Shown piece by piece: positions 38,047 to 49,730 of a stretch of DNA of 64,000 nt; within the stretch, counting starts at the first letter, position 1; each line of letters opens with the position of its first letter. The stretch lies in assembly GCA_963377175.1 (NCBI GenBank), contig CAUJNA010003494.1:807256-871255 (forward strand). The letters run 5' to 3'. The position numbers and the translations under genes were made by a program. The DNA comes from Effrenium voratum (Eukaryota; Sar; Dinophyceae; Suessiales; Symbiodiniaceae). The notes under the pieces are model-generated. The model made no database searches. It was not told the DNA's origin and worked only from the letters and a program-made list of their open reading frames with translations.

Positions 38047-39866
38047 CATACACATGTTTTTGATGTGTACATTTGGGGGTAGACTTATGAGACAGAAGTT
38101 TCTACCCCCAGACCGACCGTTGACCTCCATCTTAACTTTTGCCCAAGGCACCAAACCGCGGGTCTCGGACGTCCAAGCACACGATCCTCCAGGAAGGTAG
38201 CCTATGGAAACCAATCGCAAGCTCAACCCGCAAAAACCTCACAAACTCTTCTCCGGCCTCTCTCGGGGAAACACGTCTTTTTTGTTGTTGTAGCTCACAT
38301 GGTATCGCATAGGAATCTTCCTGGTGTTCCCCAATGACATCCATGAATTGTTTTCTTCCAAGCATTGAGGCCCTAGTCATTGTAACAAGCTATGCATGTG
38401 ACGCAAACCTATAGATACCCCAAGCAGTGGATTGGCGGCTTGGGGATTCGAACCCTTTGTGTTCTTGTAGAGGGTGAATGAGAAACCACCCCAACAAAAA
38501 CCACCCAACCAACGGGCTCCCACCCAACCAATCGGAGGGAAGCTGGAGCAGGTGCTTTGACTGCGCAGGAACCTTTGCATCTGAAGGACTGGGGCAGCCC
38601 TGTGGGGGGGCCCAGCCTGCTCAGCCGCTCAGCTGGTGAATGAGGGCCTGCGGATCGACTGTTCCAAGCAGTGTTCCTTTCGAGACCAAAAACTGGCTGT
38701 TTCCTCCAGTCGGTGTGGCCTTGTGGAAACGGATTTCTGGAAAGACTTTTGGAGTTCTGGGGAAATTAATTAAGGCCCTAAAACAGAAGAGTGAAACTCA
38801 CAAGTATGTGTAAGAGGCGCGTTGTGCTTTTGCGGGTGTGTGAGCAAAGCTGACTATCACGGGGTTCGACATTAAAGGCATCAGCGCTGTCTGGGTTGGA
38901 TTCCGACAAAGTAATGCTTTGCGGCGGCACTTGGATTTTGTCCTTGGATACTGCCCGATATTTGGTCAGCCAGCGTCCTTTTGAACGGCGACAAACACAA
39001 CAGCTGACAGAACAGCAAAGGCAAACTGTCACACTTGCCACGGTGGATGTACCTTTTTTGGAGCTGAAGGATGCTGATGAGAATCATGATGGCACACAAA
39101 TCTCTTTGCAGCCAGATGGAGTTTCTCAAAACGGTGGACCGCCTTGCGGCTGGTAGAAGTTAAGCAAGAGGACACCAAGCATTTTAAGATATTTTAAGTA
39201 TCCCTGCAAAGGTGGGTTGAACGGAAAAGCATTAGGAAAGCTGTCATTTGCTGGGCCTCCTATTTTGTGACATATACATGTGGTGAGGGGGTTCACAGAG
39301 GACCATCGAGGGCCCTAGGGATCTGCAAGAGTTGCAATATTCTATTGCCAGAAGTCAGGTATCCCCAATTCAGAATCCTTCACAGGTGATCTATGTTGAC
39401 CCCCCTGCAGAAATAGGCAGATGTTGGAAGGGCCCCAGGTGCCGCATAGTCAAGTCCCACAACGCCATCCGTCGGTGAACTTCACTGTCCATGTGTTTTG
39501 TTGTTGGAAAGTGAACCCCCCAGGATTTTCTTGGTTTCTGACATGTCCTTTTCAGGCCACTGATTGATGAGAACCCTCTTGGCAGGGTGATGTTTCTGGG
39601 GGAAATATTGGGACCAGGTGTATACCCCTTGCATGGTGGTTTTTGGTAGTAAACCCCACGCTTCCCTCGGGGGTGGCGATTCGGTTCGGGGGTAGTGGTT
39701 TCACCATCTTAGACCTTAGGTCGATAAACCACCAATCCCAACTGGTGCGATTTGTGCATCCTCCAAAACTGCCTGACCAAGTGCCAACTTGAACCAGGAC
39801 CTGGTGCAAGATGTTGTAACCATCCACCTCCAAAACCCAGAACGACCTGATCAAATGCGCCTACAG

Positions 39867-39960
39867 AGGTCGCCGGCTTCTTGAACCGCTTTGGGTCTCC
39901 CTTGGTGAACCCGGAGCGTGTGGGCGACCTGGTGTCCGCTCACTACCCCCGGCCTTCTGC
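39867..39960 (+). CDS. Candidate exon, function unknown
   Basis: After an acceptor-like CCTACAG the plus frame reads EVAGFLNRFGSPLVNP and continues to HYPR, with protein-like composition and no stop. No family is recognised. It lies directly before a U2-snRNA-like fragment. Confidence 0.3.
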
Positions 39961-41041
39961 CGGCTCGCCTTTTGGCTAAGAGACGGGCTGCTGCTGGCTC
40001 GTCTTTTTTCGGGTTTGGAGCCTACTCTAGAGCTCGCGCGAAGCAAATGAACCTTCAGATTTGTTAGTTTTTCCCAGCCAATCTGCGGAAGTGAGATAGC
40101 AAGAGGTTTTCCCATTGGTGTTCCGAGAAAGGATGGCGCGAGCCTCCAAGCCTCAAGAAAAAGACACCCAAAGATCGCCCAGTGAAGGGCTAGTTGTTTT
40201 AGACGCCTTTGGAGGTTTCCATACAGCTAGTGCAGATGTACCCCTTCTCCAAATTTCAAATTAGCAAAATATTTCCCTTTGAACCACCCTGCGTACCATT
40301 TGGTCCACATGGAACCTGGCCGAGGAATCGGTCCTGGAAGACGACTTTTTCCGTTCCAAGCGCTCTGGTGCGTTCCATGTTATTGGACAGGCGGCCCGGA
40401 GGCAACCCTATGCTGGGCCAGGGACAAGTCAGAGTTCTCCCATGTGACACATGAGAGCAATGAGCAATATGATCAGGTTATGGACTTTGTAGACGTGTAT
40501 CGCATGAGAATCTCATCACTTGCGCTAAGTTATGTTCAACATGTGTTGACCTTTTCGGAGATATTTCGAAGGCCAGTGGAGACACCATGTTGGGTCAGTG
40601 TACCCGGTCTGAATATTGAGAGTCCAAAGTGTCTCACTTTGAGAACGCCGGACTCCCGGCGTACTCCCATGCCCGGACCCGGACTACCCCGATCCGAATC
40701 CTGTAGGCTGCGTCGTCTGATTGTATTCCATCCCGCGCGATCCGAGCGGTCCCACGCCTGCACAAAACGGAGTCGCTGACCCAGAAACAAGCAATGAGAG
40801 GCAGATGTGGTGGTCCTCCTGATGTATTTTGGCCACTGCCATGGCTCACTTTTTTTTTAATGTGTTGGGCTTGTGGAAGTGTGACTTGGTCATGGCTTAA
40901 AGATTGCTACCGGATTCATTGGCCTATGGAGGAATCGGTCCAAAAACGGGGTCCATTATTTGAGAAGCATTCATGAATCATGCCCTGCGTGCTTTTGTCA
41001 ACTTGAGCCCCAAACTGCTGGAGGCCAATATGAAACCAAAT

Positions 41042-41139
41042 GGGTGTGACTCAAAATTACACAGGAGGGGCTACGCAGGCTTTGGTCCATGTTTCCGCTT
41101 GCCAGGGTTCCATGTTGGTACCGGTTGTTTGAGCCACAG
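41042..41139. mobile_element. MITE-like family C, copy 3
   Basis: Ends GTGACTCAAAA and TTTGAGCCAC, with GGTACC inside. Confidence 0.75.
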
Positions 41140-41850
41140 CCGAATGATCTACGTTCGAAAGGAAATAGGGATTGGCTCCGTTTGTCTCCAGATTCAAGAT
41201 TCCTCAAGATGACGGCTGTGAGGATTTCGACGACAATAGATGTTTGAGCGGTGTCCGCTGTACTTGTTTTTCTTGTGGGCGGCCGTTTCCCTCCGAAAAA
41301 ATGATAACAGAAGGGGAGCCCTGTTTTCCATGGCTGGTCGGATTCTGAGCATTACGTCTTTTCGGAGGGCAAGACGATGCCACGAGTCGCGTTCGTCTGA
41401 TTTCCACCTGGGGCCCTGGAAACGTGATACTTGATGAGACCTGCGGAGTAAGAAGCCCCGGTTGATGAGTAGAGGATGTCCAACCGTAGGAGATGTTCTT
41501 TGACGGGTTTGTTTCTACGCACAAAAAGGAATGCAGAAGGAGACGCTCACTTATGGCCCCCCCCCACCCCCAAAGAGTCCATGAGGTCGACTTTTTTCGG
41601 ATCTAGAGGAAGGAATTCAGTAAATGTTGGAGGGATCTCCGTAAACATTACGTTCAACAAGGAGGTCAGATGTCACATGTCATTCTCGATGTTGATCATT
41701 TTCGGGCGCAGTCACCTTCAGCAAGAGTCACCTTCGCATCTGAGGCTTTACCTGGATGACGTGCCCATGGACTTTGTACGTGCCAACCACTACGGAGAGG
41801 CCTGCAAAAGGTTTGGTCATTCTAAGCGCCAAAACTTGCGGTTTGCTCGC

Positions 41851-41938
41851 GCTGGCTCAAAATTTCAGAAGGGACCGCAGGTTTTAGTCTTTCAATTTAC
41901 AAGGGTTCTATTTGGGACCTGTATTTTTGAGCCACACC
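41851..41938. mobile_element. MITE-like family C, copy 4
   Basis: Ends GGCTCAAAA and TTTTTGAGCC, with the interior GCAGGTTTTAGTCTTT. Confidence 0.75.
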
Positions 41939-43820
41939 CGGCTTGCAATCCATGATGCTCTGAAGCAAACTTCGGACTTATGCATTTGTTCTTCGGCGAT
42001 GTGTTGTTGTCTGACCTTGAGGGGTAATCCCGTCTTCCTATTTTTATAAACGGACCCAATAATAACAATACACCCTCTAACCCGACCCACAAAAATGCAC
42101 ATATTATTTTCAAATTACAGAATGCGAAACCAATACTAAACCCTCCGACACCAGATGATTTCAGCCAAGCTCCCCGGATGTGCTTATTAGGGACCATCCT
42201 AGCAACGATCAATATCAAGGCTGCCTTGCGTGACAGTTTTTATTGTTAGGGTCTCCGTTAGGTTCTCTTCATAAGGTCGTACTCAAAAGTTATATTCTGA
42301 GCGCTTTTGTTTTGCTCAATCCGAGTGGGATTGCCTTGCGTGAGAGGTTTTTATTATTTTATAGTCTTTGAGAAAAAAAACAACAAGAGTGCTTTGCCTT
42401 TAAGAGTTCTTACTCAACAGTTTCGTTCTGAACACATTTTGTTCGCAACTCAAAGGGGTCCCCTTTCCAATTTGAGCCCAATACTAAACAACGCAGTCTG
42501 AAACAGTGGCCCAAACCCGGGCGACAATAATAGTAGAAACCCTCCGAGTTGTTTTCTTTTTTCTCAGGGAAGGGCCTAAGGGGGGGGGAGGGGGACCAAT
42601 TTTTGTAGGGGAGACCGGATTAATGGCTGCAATTCCGGGCGGCCGAAAATGAAATGGGTCCAGGCCATACGGAAGGAATTCCGGTGACGGGTGACACAAC
42701 GGCCCTGCTTCCAAGTGCTTGTCTCTTATCGCAATTCCGTGGGGGAACAAGAAGGGCACCCGGTCGGGTCACCTATCCTTTCGTGAGGCACAGGTACCCT
42801 GACAGAACCAACGAACACAGACCCGGGCCTGGAGTGCCCTGTGTTCCTTTTGGAGGAAGTTGCCCAAACTCAACTACGAAGGCCCAAGTTGCTGCCAACC
42901 CTTTCTTTTTCTTTTTTCTCGCATGGTTCCTTTGCGGGCACCCGTAATTCGCCAACTTGCTGCGCTGGAGCCTTGGAAGAAGCTGAAGACGCCAGTGGTG
43001 CCGTAGGATGAGGCGCGCAAGGCTGATCGACTCGACGTGAGGTGGTCGGCGACCCCACAGCGCATGGAGCAGTCCCGAGAGTGGCATAGTGACTCACCAT
43101 CACTGGTGACCGCCACTCCAAGGAATGGCATGGTGCTGGCGTTTTTTTTTCCTTCGGTTCTCCGCTCGGTGTCCTTTGAATGATCCTGCAACTGGCACTG
43201 AGCCCCAAACAACTTACCACTCCCTAGTAGATTACCAGGATGTTACCTTGCCGGTTCCAAACCGTCCCCTTAGGTTTTTACTTGCTTTTTGGTTGCTTTA
43301 GTGGGGGTTTTGCTTTAACACGCTAAAAGTTAGATGTTTATCAGGGGATCTGAGGACAGTCCAGTTAACCTAGCTTTTACATGATGGTTGCCCCCGGAAT
43401 ACCTGGAGCAGTGGTAATTGGAAGGATTATATTGTGTATGTATATGTGTGTGGGTGTCTTTCAGGGTACTCTTGTCACCATGTTATTTTCCATCATGTTA
43501 TCCTAGTTTGACATTCATGAAATACGTTGGGAACATCTAGGAGAAACATTAGGGGACTCCCGAAGCTTCCCACCACAGCCCGAATTGTCCCATGTCCGGC
43601 TTGGGAGTCAGGATATTTTGACCGCCATGGCTATTTCCCAAAATGGGGGGATTCCCCAAAAGTTTGGTATTTGTCTTTTGGGTCTCCCTTCAGCACCCCC
43701 CAAAAAGGCCGGCCAACACCCCCCCCCCAAAAAAAAAGAAAAGAAAGAAAGTCACCCCCAAAAAGGCCACCCCCCCAAAAAGAAAACAAGGTCAACCAGG
43801 TCTCATATGCGGAAATGCAG

Positions 43821-43929
43821 ACCCACCCTCCTCACTGCGTCGAACAAGTTGTCGAGGCCTTCCATGTGCGGCAGATCATCGAGGAGCACGACACCCCGGT
43901 GAAGGCGCCGAGCGCGCCTTGCGGATGGT
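43821..43929 (+). CDS. Candidate exon, function unknown
   Basis: After an acceptor-like ATGCAG the plus frame reads THPPHCVEQVVEAFHVRQII and continues with an acidic, protein-like stretch to PCGW. No family is recognised. Confidence 0.3.
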
Positions 43930-45584
43930 TTTTTCAGGATAATATTCGGGTAAATGCTTTTTCATCAAATAGATGGTGTTTGAGGAGGAGGGTTTTTTCA
44001 GGTAGATTTTTCATCAGGTAGAAGCCCAGTAACATGTGTCACCAAATGGGGGAAGGTACCGCAGGTCCACCAAACCAAACCGCATAAGGGATAAGGAGAA
44101 ATGTCAGGTACCATAACGGTACCCATGGCCCACGAGCCTGTTTACTTCTCAGATTGGGTACCGGAAGACGCGCTCGCAAGAGTCTTACAAAAGGGACTTC
44201 AAAAACTGGTTGTTGTTCTTGGGTTGGCCTTGCCATGAGTGTTGTGTTAAAGGACTCCGCCGAGAAAATTACTTGGAGTTGAAGCTTGGGACACCGCGAA
44301 AAAATGGGAGAGTTCACTGAATGGGGGAGAAGACAAGCTCGTGACCTGTCAAGGCCCAAGCAATGGGCATGCCTGATGTCAAGTGTTAGGTTTGTGTTTG
44401 TAAGTGTGCAATTCTTCCAACAAAAGAACGATGCCAAAGTTTGGAGCATGGGTTTTGGGCTGCGCTTTCTCGAATAGGCGACTCCTACACGTATCATACA
44501 AACATATCAGAAAGTGGCAATAAACACCGTGTTTGGCATGGGAGCCCTACTGTGTCCCTTTTTGCGAGTCGGCTGCTTGTCCTTAATTTTATGATTTAAG
44601 CGGACCATTCAAGGGCCGTTGAGGTTATTGGAACATTAGAGAGATCTAGAGGAAAAAAGAAACAAATGTGGAAAAACAAAGTTATGAGGAAAATGCCTCA
44701 AAATTAATTTGATCTAGAGGAAAAAGTCAAAATGTGGAAATTCAGGATCAAATTACTGTTCATGGATTGAACATCCCGTGTGACTTGGACGGCAAACGGC
44801 AAGAGGAGAGCCTTGTCATGTCCCTTCCTGTTCAACAAAACAAGAGCTGCGTGGTGGTTCCTAGCCGTCCCCTTCGGTTTTTAGGCTTTTAGTTGGTTTA
44901 GTTTCTTGGTTGGGTTTGCGCTTGCGTACTTGTAAACGAGAACAGCATTTAGCAGGGGACCAGGAACGGACATCATCTAGATTCGGTCCAAAAACGATTC
45001 TTGACTGCTACATCAGTGGCGCGTTTGCGCCAGACGGGAGACTGGTGATCGGGGGGCCTGGTTGCAGCTTGGGCACCTGAACATGTAAAGGTCATGATCG
45101 GGGCGCTCAACTGGACCAGAGTACATTGATGATGAAGGTGATGTACTACGGATTCCCTTATTTCAGGTTTGGGAATTACAATAATTTTGGCATAATGAGT
45201 CATTCGCTCCTTTTCATTGAAGGCTTTTAACCCCCCCCCCCCCGCCCGGAGAAAAAGTGAGCAAGAAGCAGTGAGCACAAAGAGCCCCAATTGTAGCCCA
45301 CCGAGTTTCTGGCGAGCCTTCAAATGTGACAGCTAACTCTATTGGTCTGGCATGCCAACTGATGGTTCTTCAGAGTACCTGAAGGTTCCCATTCTCCTGC
45401 TGTTTGGGAGCCCATGATAAATAAACCCGTTTCGTTGACTGGGTCAAGATGGAATCCCTGACTTTTTGGTGCAACATGTCCCCCTTCACAGGTGTCCTTG
45501 TCAGGTTAGTTTGGTTAGAAATATATGGCACCAATTTATTCCATGTGCCAGGGCCACCTGTTTTAGCAAAAGGACACCAACTTC

Positions 45585-45713
45585 TGGGGTGGACGAAATC
45601 CTGCACCACTTTGAAACCATGGTTGAAACCATTGTTTGTTGCTATTTACAATCCTCAGAAACCAGGGTTCCTTCGGTGGTGCGAGGCTCGCGGATTTCGC
45701 AACCATCCACAGC
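45585..45713. mobile_element. MITE-like family D, copy 1
   Basis: The end GTGGACGAAATCCTGCACCAC is partly mirrored by GGTGGTGCGAGGC through TTCGCAACCATCCAC. A second member is at 61439-61572 in the reverse arrangement. Fragments with GGGAATCATCATTCCAGGG lie near 37760 and 50393. Confidence 0.7.
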
Positions 45714-45748
45714 ATGGCCCCATGAATCCGGGCTCAAGCTGAAATCAA

Positions 45749-45863
45749 CTAGGTCCCCCAGTAGTGCCCTTTTACCCTTTTTTGGTGGAGATTCGGTTCC
45801 CCTACTAAAATAGACGACAGAAAAAAGTTGGTACCCTTATTCTAACCTCTCCACTGGAGGACC
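45749..45863. mobile_element. MITE-like family A, copy 2
   Basis: Ends GGTCCCCCAGTAG and CCACTGGAGGACC are clear imperfect inverted repeats. Confidence 0.85.
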
Positions 45864-45998
45864 CAGTCCAAAAAAACCTCGCGCCAGGATGAGAGCATCC
45901 TTTGGGCCGAAGAGGCCTGTGCCGAGATGTTGGACATCGACTCCCATAAATTGGCCAAGGCCACACGAACCCCAAATTTAGAGAGGTGCATTTTGCCA

Positions 45999-46093
45999 AG
46001 GGACGTTAGGACTTTACCTTTTTGCCAACTAATGGGTTTTCCATTAAATCACTAAAAATTATACTTGAAGGGAGCAGAAAGCAACCTAGTTAG
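45999..46093. repeat. Dispersed repeat B, copy 3
   Basis: GTTAGGACTTTACCTTT through GGAGCAGAAAGCAACC, related to 24652-24735 and 31758-31850. Confidence 0.7.
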
Positions 46094-46881
46094 GAAATGA
46101 GGGGCTGCTCACCAAATGTTCATGTGGGTTGGGGTCAAGAATCTGCAGATTTGACCAGAACTTGAAATAAGGGTCGACCTACATTATAAGCTCGCTTTTC
46201 CTGCTGGCTGTGCTGAATACGGTGACACTTTGTCTCACCTGGTGGTACATGCATGTGTCACCATATGTGTCAGTTGGTACCATGTCCAATTGTCAGGTCA
46301 GTTGAGCCACACGTTGAGCCCCGGCAAGTGAAGCTATAGTAAAGAAATGGACAATCCCAACCCTGAACGTCCATTTGCTGAAGAATATGTTGTTGATGTT
46401 CCCTTGTTGGTTTTAAAGGGACTCTATCGCCACTGTTTGTTTGTTTTGTTTTCAGTTGGCTTAAGCAAACGGAAGTAAATAGGTGCGGCTGCCATTGATT
46501 TGTTTGCATAGTTCTGCGTAGGCGACGATTCTAATGCCTGTAAAAGTGTGTTTGCTTTGTTCATTTGGTGTAGGGGGCTGCAAACAGCAAAGTGTTTGCT
46601 ACCATACCAAGGGTTGTAAAGGTACCGCAAACCCCGTGCCCCAAACCCTGCATCTAAGAAACCATGGTTGAAACTCCATTGTTTTGTTAATTTACCTTGG
46701 GGAATCGAATCACCAAGGGTGTCTGAATGAGAAGCGGATGTCGCAATCCGATCGGTGCCCGCACCTGAGGCCATGGCTTCTTTGGGTCTAGCGCCGCTGC
46801 CACCCGGCCCGGAGCCCACCTGAGCTGACGAGGCTTCCGGGACCCGAGGCGCGGTTCGTTTCGCTTCGTTTCGCGCGTTTC

Positions 46882-46900
46882 GGGGGGGGGGGGGGGGGGG
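46882..46900. repeat. Poly-G run
   Basis: About 18 consecutive G, embedded in GC-rich sequence. Confidence 0.9.
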
Positions 46901-48121
46901 CGTTGAAGTTTGGTGAGCCAAATTCATGGTATCCATTGGGCAACGCCCTGACACCGTGCACGTAAAGGAGTAGGCTCCTCCATCTGTATGGATTTGTTGG
47001 ATGAGGTTGGCAATGCCCGAAACGGGGGGATACCAAAATGCAGCCCTAGCTTTGACAAATCCTTCCGTATGCACAAATTGTGTGGATACCTGGGATAGTT
47101 CGAGCTCACCCATGGCAAAGTTATATGTCACCTACTTGGGGATTCCAGACGTCCGGTTTGTGAATTTATAGTAGCAGTTTGCTCAGACGTACCCAATGGA
47201 CATACGCCTGGCGCAAATGACCCTACAAGGCCTGCTGATGTTCAGGCCCTCAATATAAAGAGGGTTGGTAACAAGGGAGCCTTAAGGGTACAAACAGGGG
47301 CCGTGTATTGCAACCCGTAGACCCTTCCCCGTGTTGCTAAGGATTCGTTCAGTTGGTTGCTTACGTTGATGGTGTGAGTGGTGCACCCCTGGATCTTGAG
47401 TAATTAAACCAACAGTCGGAGTACCTCTTTCTTCTAAAGCCGTCTTGCAAACTACCAAGCTAGGCCATGAAGGATTCTGTGGTTGCGTGGTGTTTTTTGC
47501 ATTGTGTGTGTCTGTGTGTGTGTGTGTGATGATTTGTCTCTACGCGTCTGTTTTGGAGGTTTCCTGGTTTCCTGGTTTGGAGATTTCCTGGTCTCTAGCT
47601 GGTGGAAGTGCGTACTTTGTTTCAGTCCAAGGTCACTTCCAACTTTCCCATGAGAAGCAGCTACAAAACCGCGAGAGATGACCAAGCTATCATGGTTTTT
47701 TGCGCAGTCAATGGGTTGGTTTGCCACAGAGGCCATACACACATGGATCGCTTTTCACCCAGAGATTGAGGTCTGCCTAGTTTGTGGCGTTTGTGGCTAG
47801 GGCGCGCCATCCTGAAGGTAGAACTTGCTCGCCATGGTGAAGAGGCTTTACTTGCAGATCCCTTCAGTTTTCAACATTCATTTGCACATATACTTGGTTT
47901 CAGACGCAGATTAGCTGCCAGGAGCAAACAAAGTGTTCCTCAGGGAGCGGCAGTGAGAGAAAGACAGAGAGAGCGAGAGGATACGAGTGACCCCCGAGAA
48001 ACATGGAAGTCAGGGACCGCTTGCGAATGGACTGCCCTCCAAATGGGAATTCTGCGCCCAACAAGGTTGGTGGAAGAATTGTCCAGAGGCCAGAATGTCA
48101 ACCTAGTATTAGTAACTGGAT

Positions 48122-48201
48122 GAGAGGAGAGGAGAGGAGAGGAGAGGAGAGGAGAGGAGAGGAGAGGAGAGGAGAGGAGAGGAGAGGAGAGGAGAGGAGA
48201 G
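48122..48201. repeat. GGAGA pentanucleotide microsatellite
   Basis: About 16 perfect GGAGA units. One strand is pure purine. Confidence 0.95.
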
Positions 48202-48600
48202 GTAGCCAAGCCAACACCTGGTCCTTGGATCTTTGGTGCCCTATTCTTCTGCGATCAAACCCGGATTCGGAAACTTCGGCCGATTCAGAAACTACGGTTC
48301 AGAAGCGACAGAAACTACAAAAGCACGATTCAGAAACTATAATTCTCGTATTCAGAAACTAGCTCAGGGTGTTTGGGTTTAGTTTGGGGTTAGGTTTATG
48401 GTTAGGTTGGGGTTGGTGTATGGTTGGTTTAGGGTTGGTGGATTCCGGTTTGGTTTGGGGCCGGGAGCTGGCACAACTCGTGGACCAGGGCAAGTGGAAA
48501 GTTGCCGAACCAGGTCTTTCGTGGGTTTGTTTACCCGCAAGGTTTGTGAGGCAGGCTCGGGGGTGAGTCATGAGTACAGACAGAATGAGCAACTGCCATA

Positions 48601-48700
48601 TGGGTGTGGATCAAAGATGGGTACCCAAAATGGAACCCTGGTAAATGGAAACAAGGACTCAACCTGCGGTCCCCTGGTGGTTTATTTTTGACTCATACCC
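48601..48700. mobile_element. MITE-like family C, copy 5
   Basis: Ends GGGTGTGGATCAAA and TTTTTGACTCATACCC. The interior is inverted relative to copies 2-4 (GGTACCCAAAATGGAACC). Confidence 0.7.
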
Positions 48701-49084
48701 ATGTCCTCTCAAAGTGCTGTGCAGCAAGTTGTTTCGTGCATGGGCCAATGAAAGAGGGCAAGTCTAACAAGTCAGGTCGACCAGACGGCGGACCGTGTCG
48801 CAGATGAGCCAAAAAACAGCAGACATCGAATGTAGGTCTGTCGTTAAACCTTTTTGTAGGTCTGTCGGACGTTGAAGTACGAACCTTTTTGTGGTAAACC
48901 CAGGTTTCGTAGAATCCGAGCCAGGGGTTTGTATTTGCCGAAACAAGTTGGGTCGTAGGACTGAGGGGCTGCAGTTTCCGAGACCGGGGCGGTGAGTTTC
49001 CGATTCTGGGCGTGACCGTCAACCGGTCTTCTGCTCCCCATGTCCAAAATGTCCAGCTTCCCCAGAGGCATGTTTGCTTACATG

Positions 49085-49204
49085 GCCGTGGATCAAAACT
49101 AATGGTACCATTTTGGGGAAGGTGCACCACCCATTTTAGAACCTATTTTAGTGGGGATTGGGATGTTCACTGGGGGTACGATTTGGATTTTGACCCATAC
49201 CCAC
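49085..49204. mobile_element. MITE-like family C, copy 6
   Basis: Ends GCCGTGGATCAAAAC and TTTTGACCCATACCCAC, interior inverted as in copy 5. Confidence 0.65.
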
Positions 49205-49689
49205 GTGTCTCTTGTTTCAAAACTGCCCGCAATCAAACCCCCAACGGGGGTAGTACCTCAAGTTATCAAATGTGAGCTCAAGACTTTATTTTCAGGGGCC
49301 CGTGCAATATAGTTTTGTTGCCTGGCCCCCTGGAAATATACAACTTGCCCAACGTAGCTCCTTAGCTATGATGCTGGTGAAGCTTCAGGCTTTGCTGTTA
49401 GATTTGGGCCTTCCCAAAAGCAACAGTTTCGAACTTCCCCAAACTCATGTTTTCTCACATGTCTCTTGTTTAAAAACTGGTAGTACTTCAGGCCCAATTT
49501 GGGCTCTCTTCCAGGGGCCCCTGAAATAAAGTCGTGTTGATCTCAAAAGGAAGCTCCAGCAATACTAAACCAGCAGCACGCTGTTGGTCCCCAAAGGCCC
49601 CACACCACCCGGACGAGTGCCAGGTGCCGCTCTCTGAGCCGGCGAAAAGCGATGGATCGCGATGGATCGCGATGGGCCGCGATGCCGCC

Positions 49690-49730
49690 GAAGCACCCGC
49701 AGACCCGCAGACCCGCAGACCCGCAGACCC
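49690..49730. repeat. CAGACCCG minisatellite
   Basis: Four or five direct repeats of CAGACCCG within a GC-rich island (49620-49910) that is open in the plus frame and may hold an exon. Confidence 0.75.

Noticed and set aside
38420..38480. tRNA-like GGTTCGAATCCC on the minus strand
   Set aside because: The T-loop-like motif lacks a matching acceptor stem, D-arm and anticodon arm, and a related sequence recurs near 59890 as part of a dispersed repeat.
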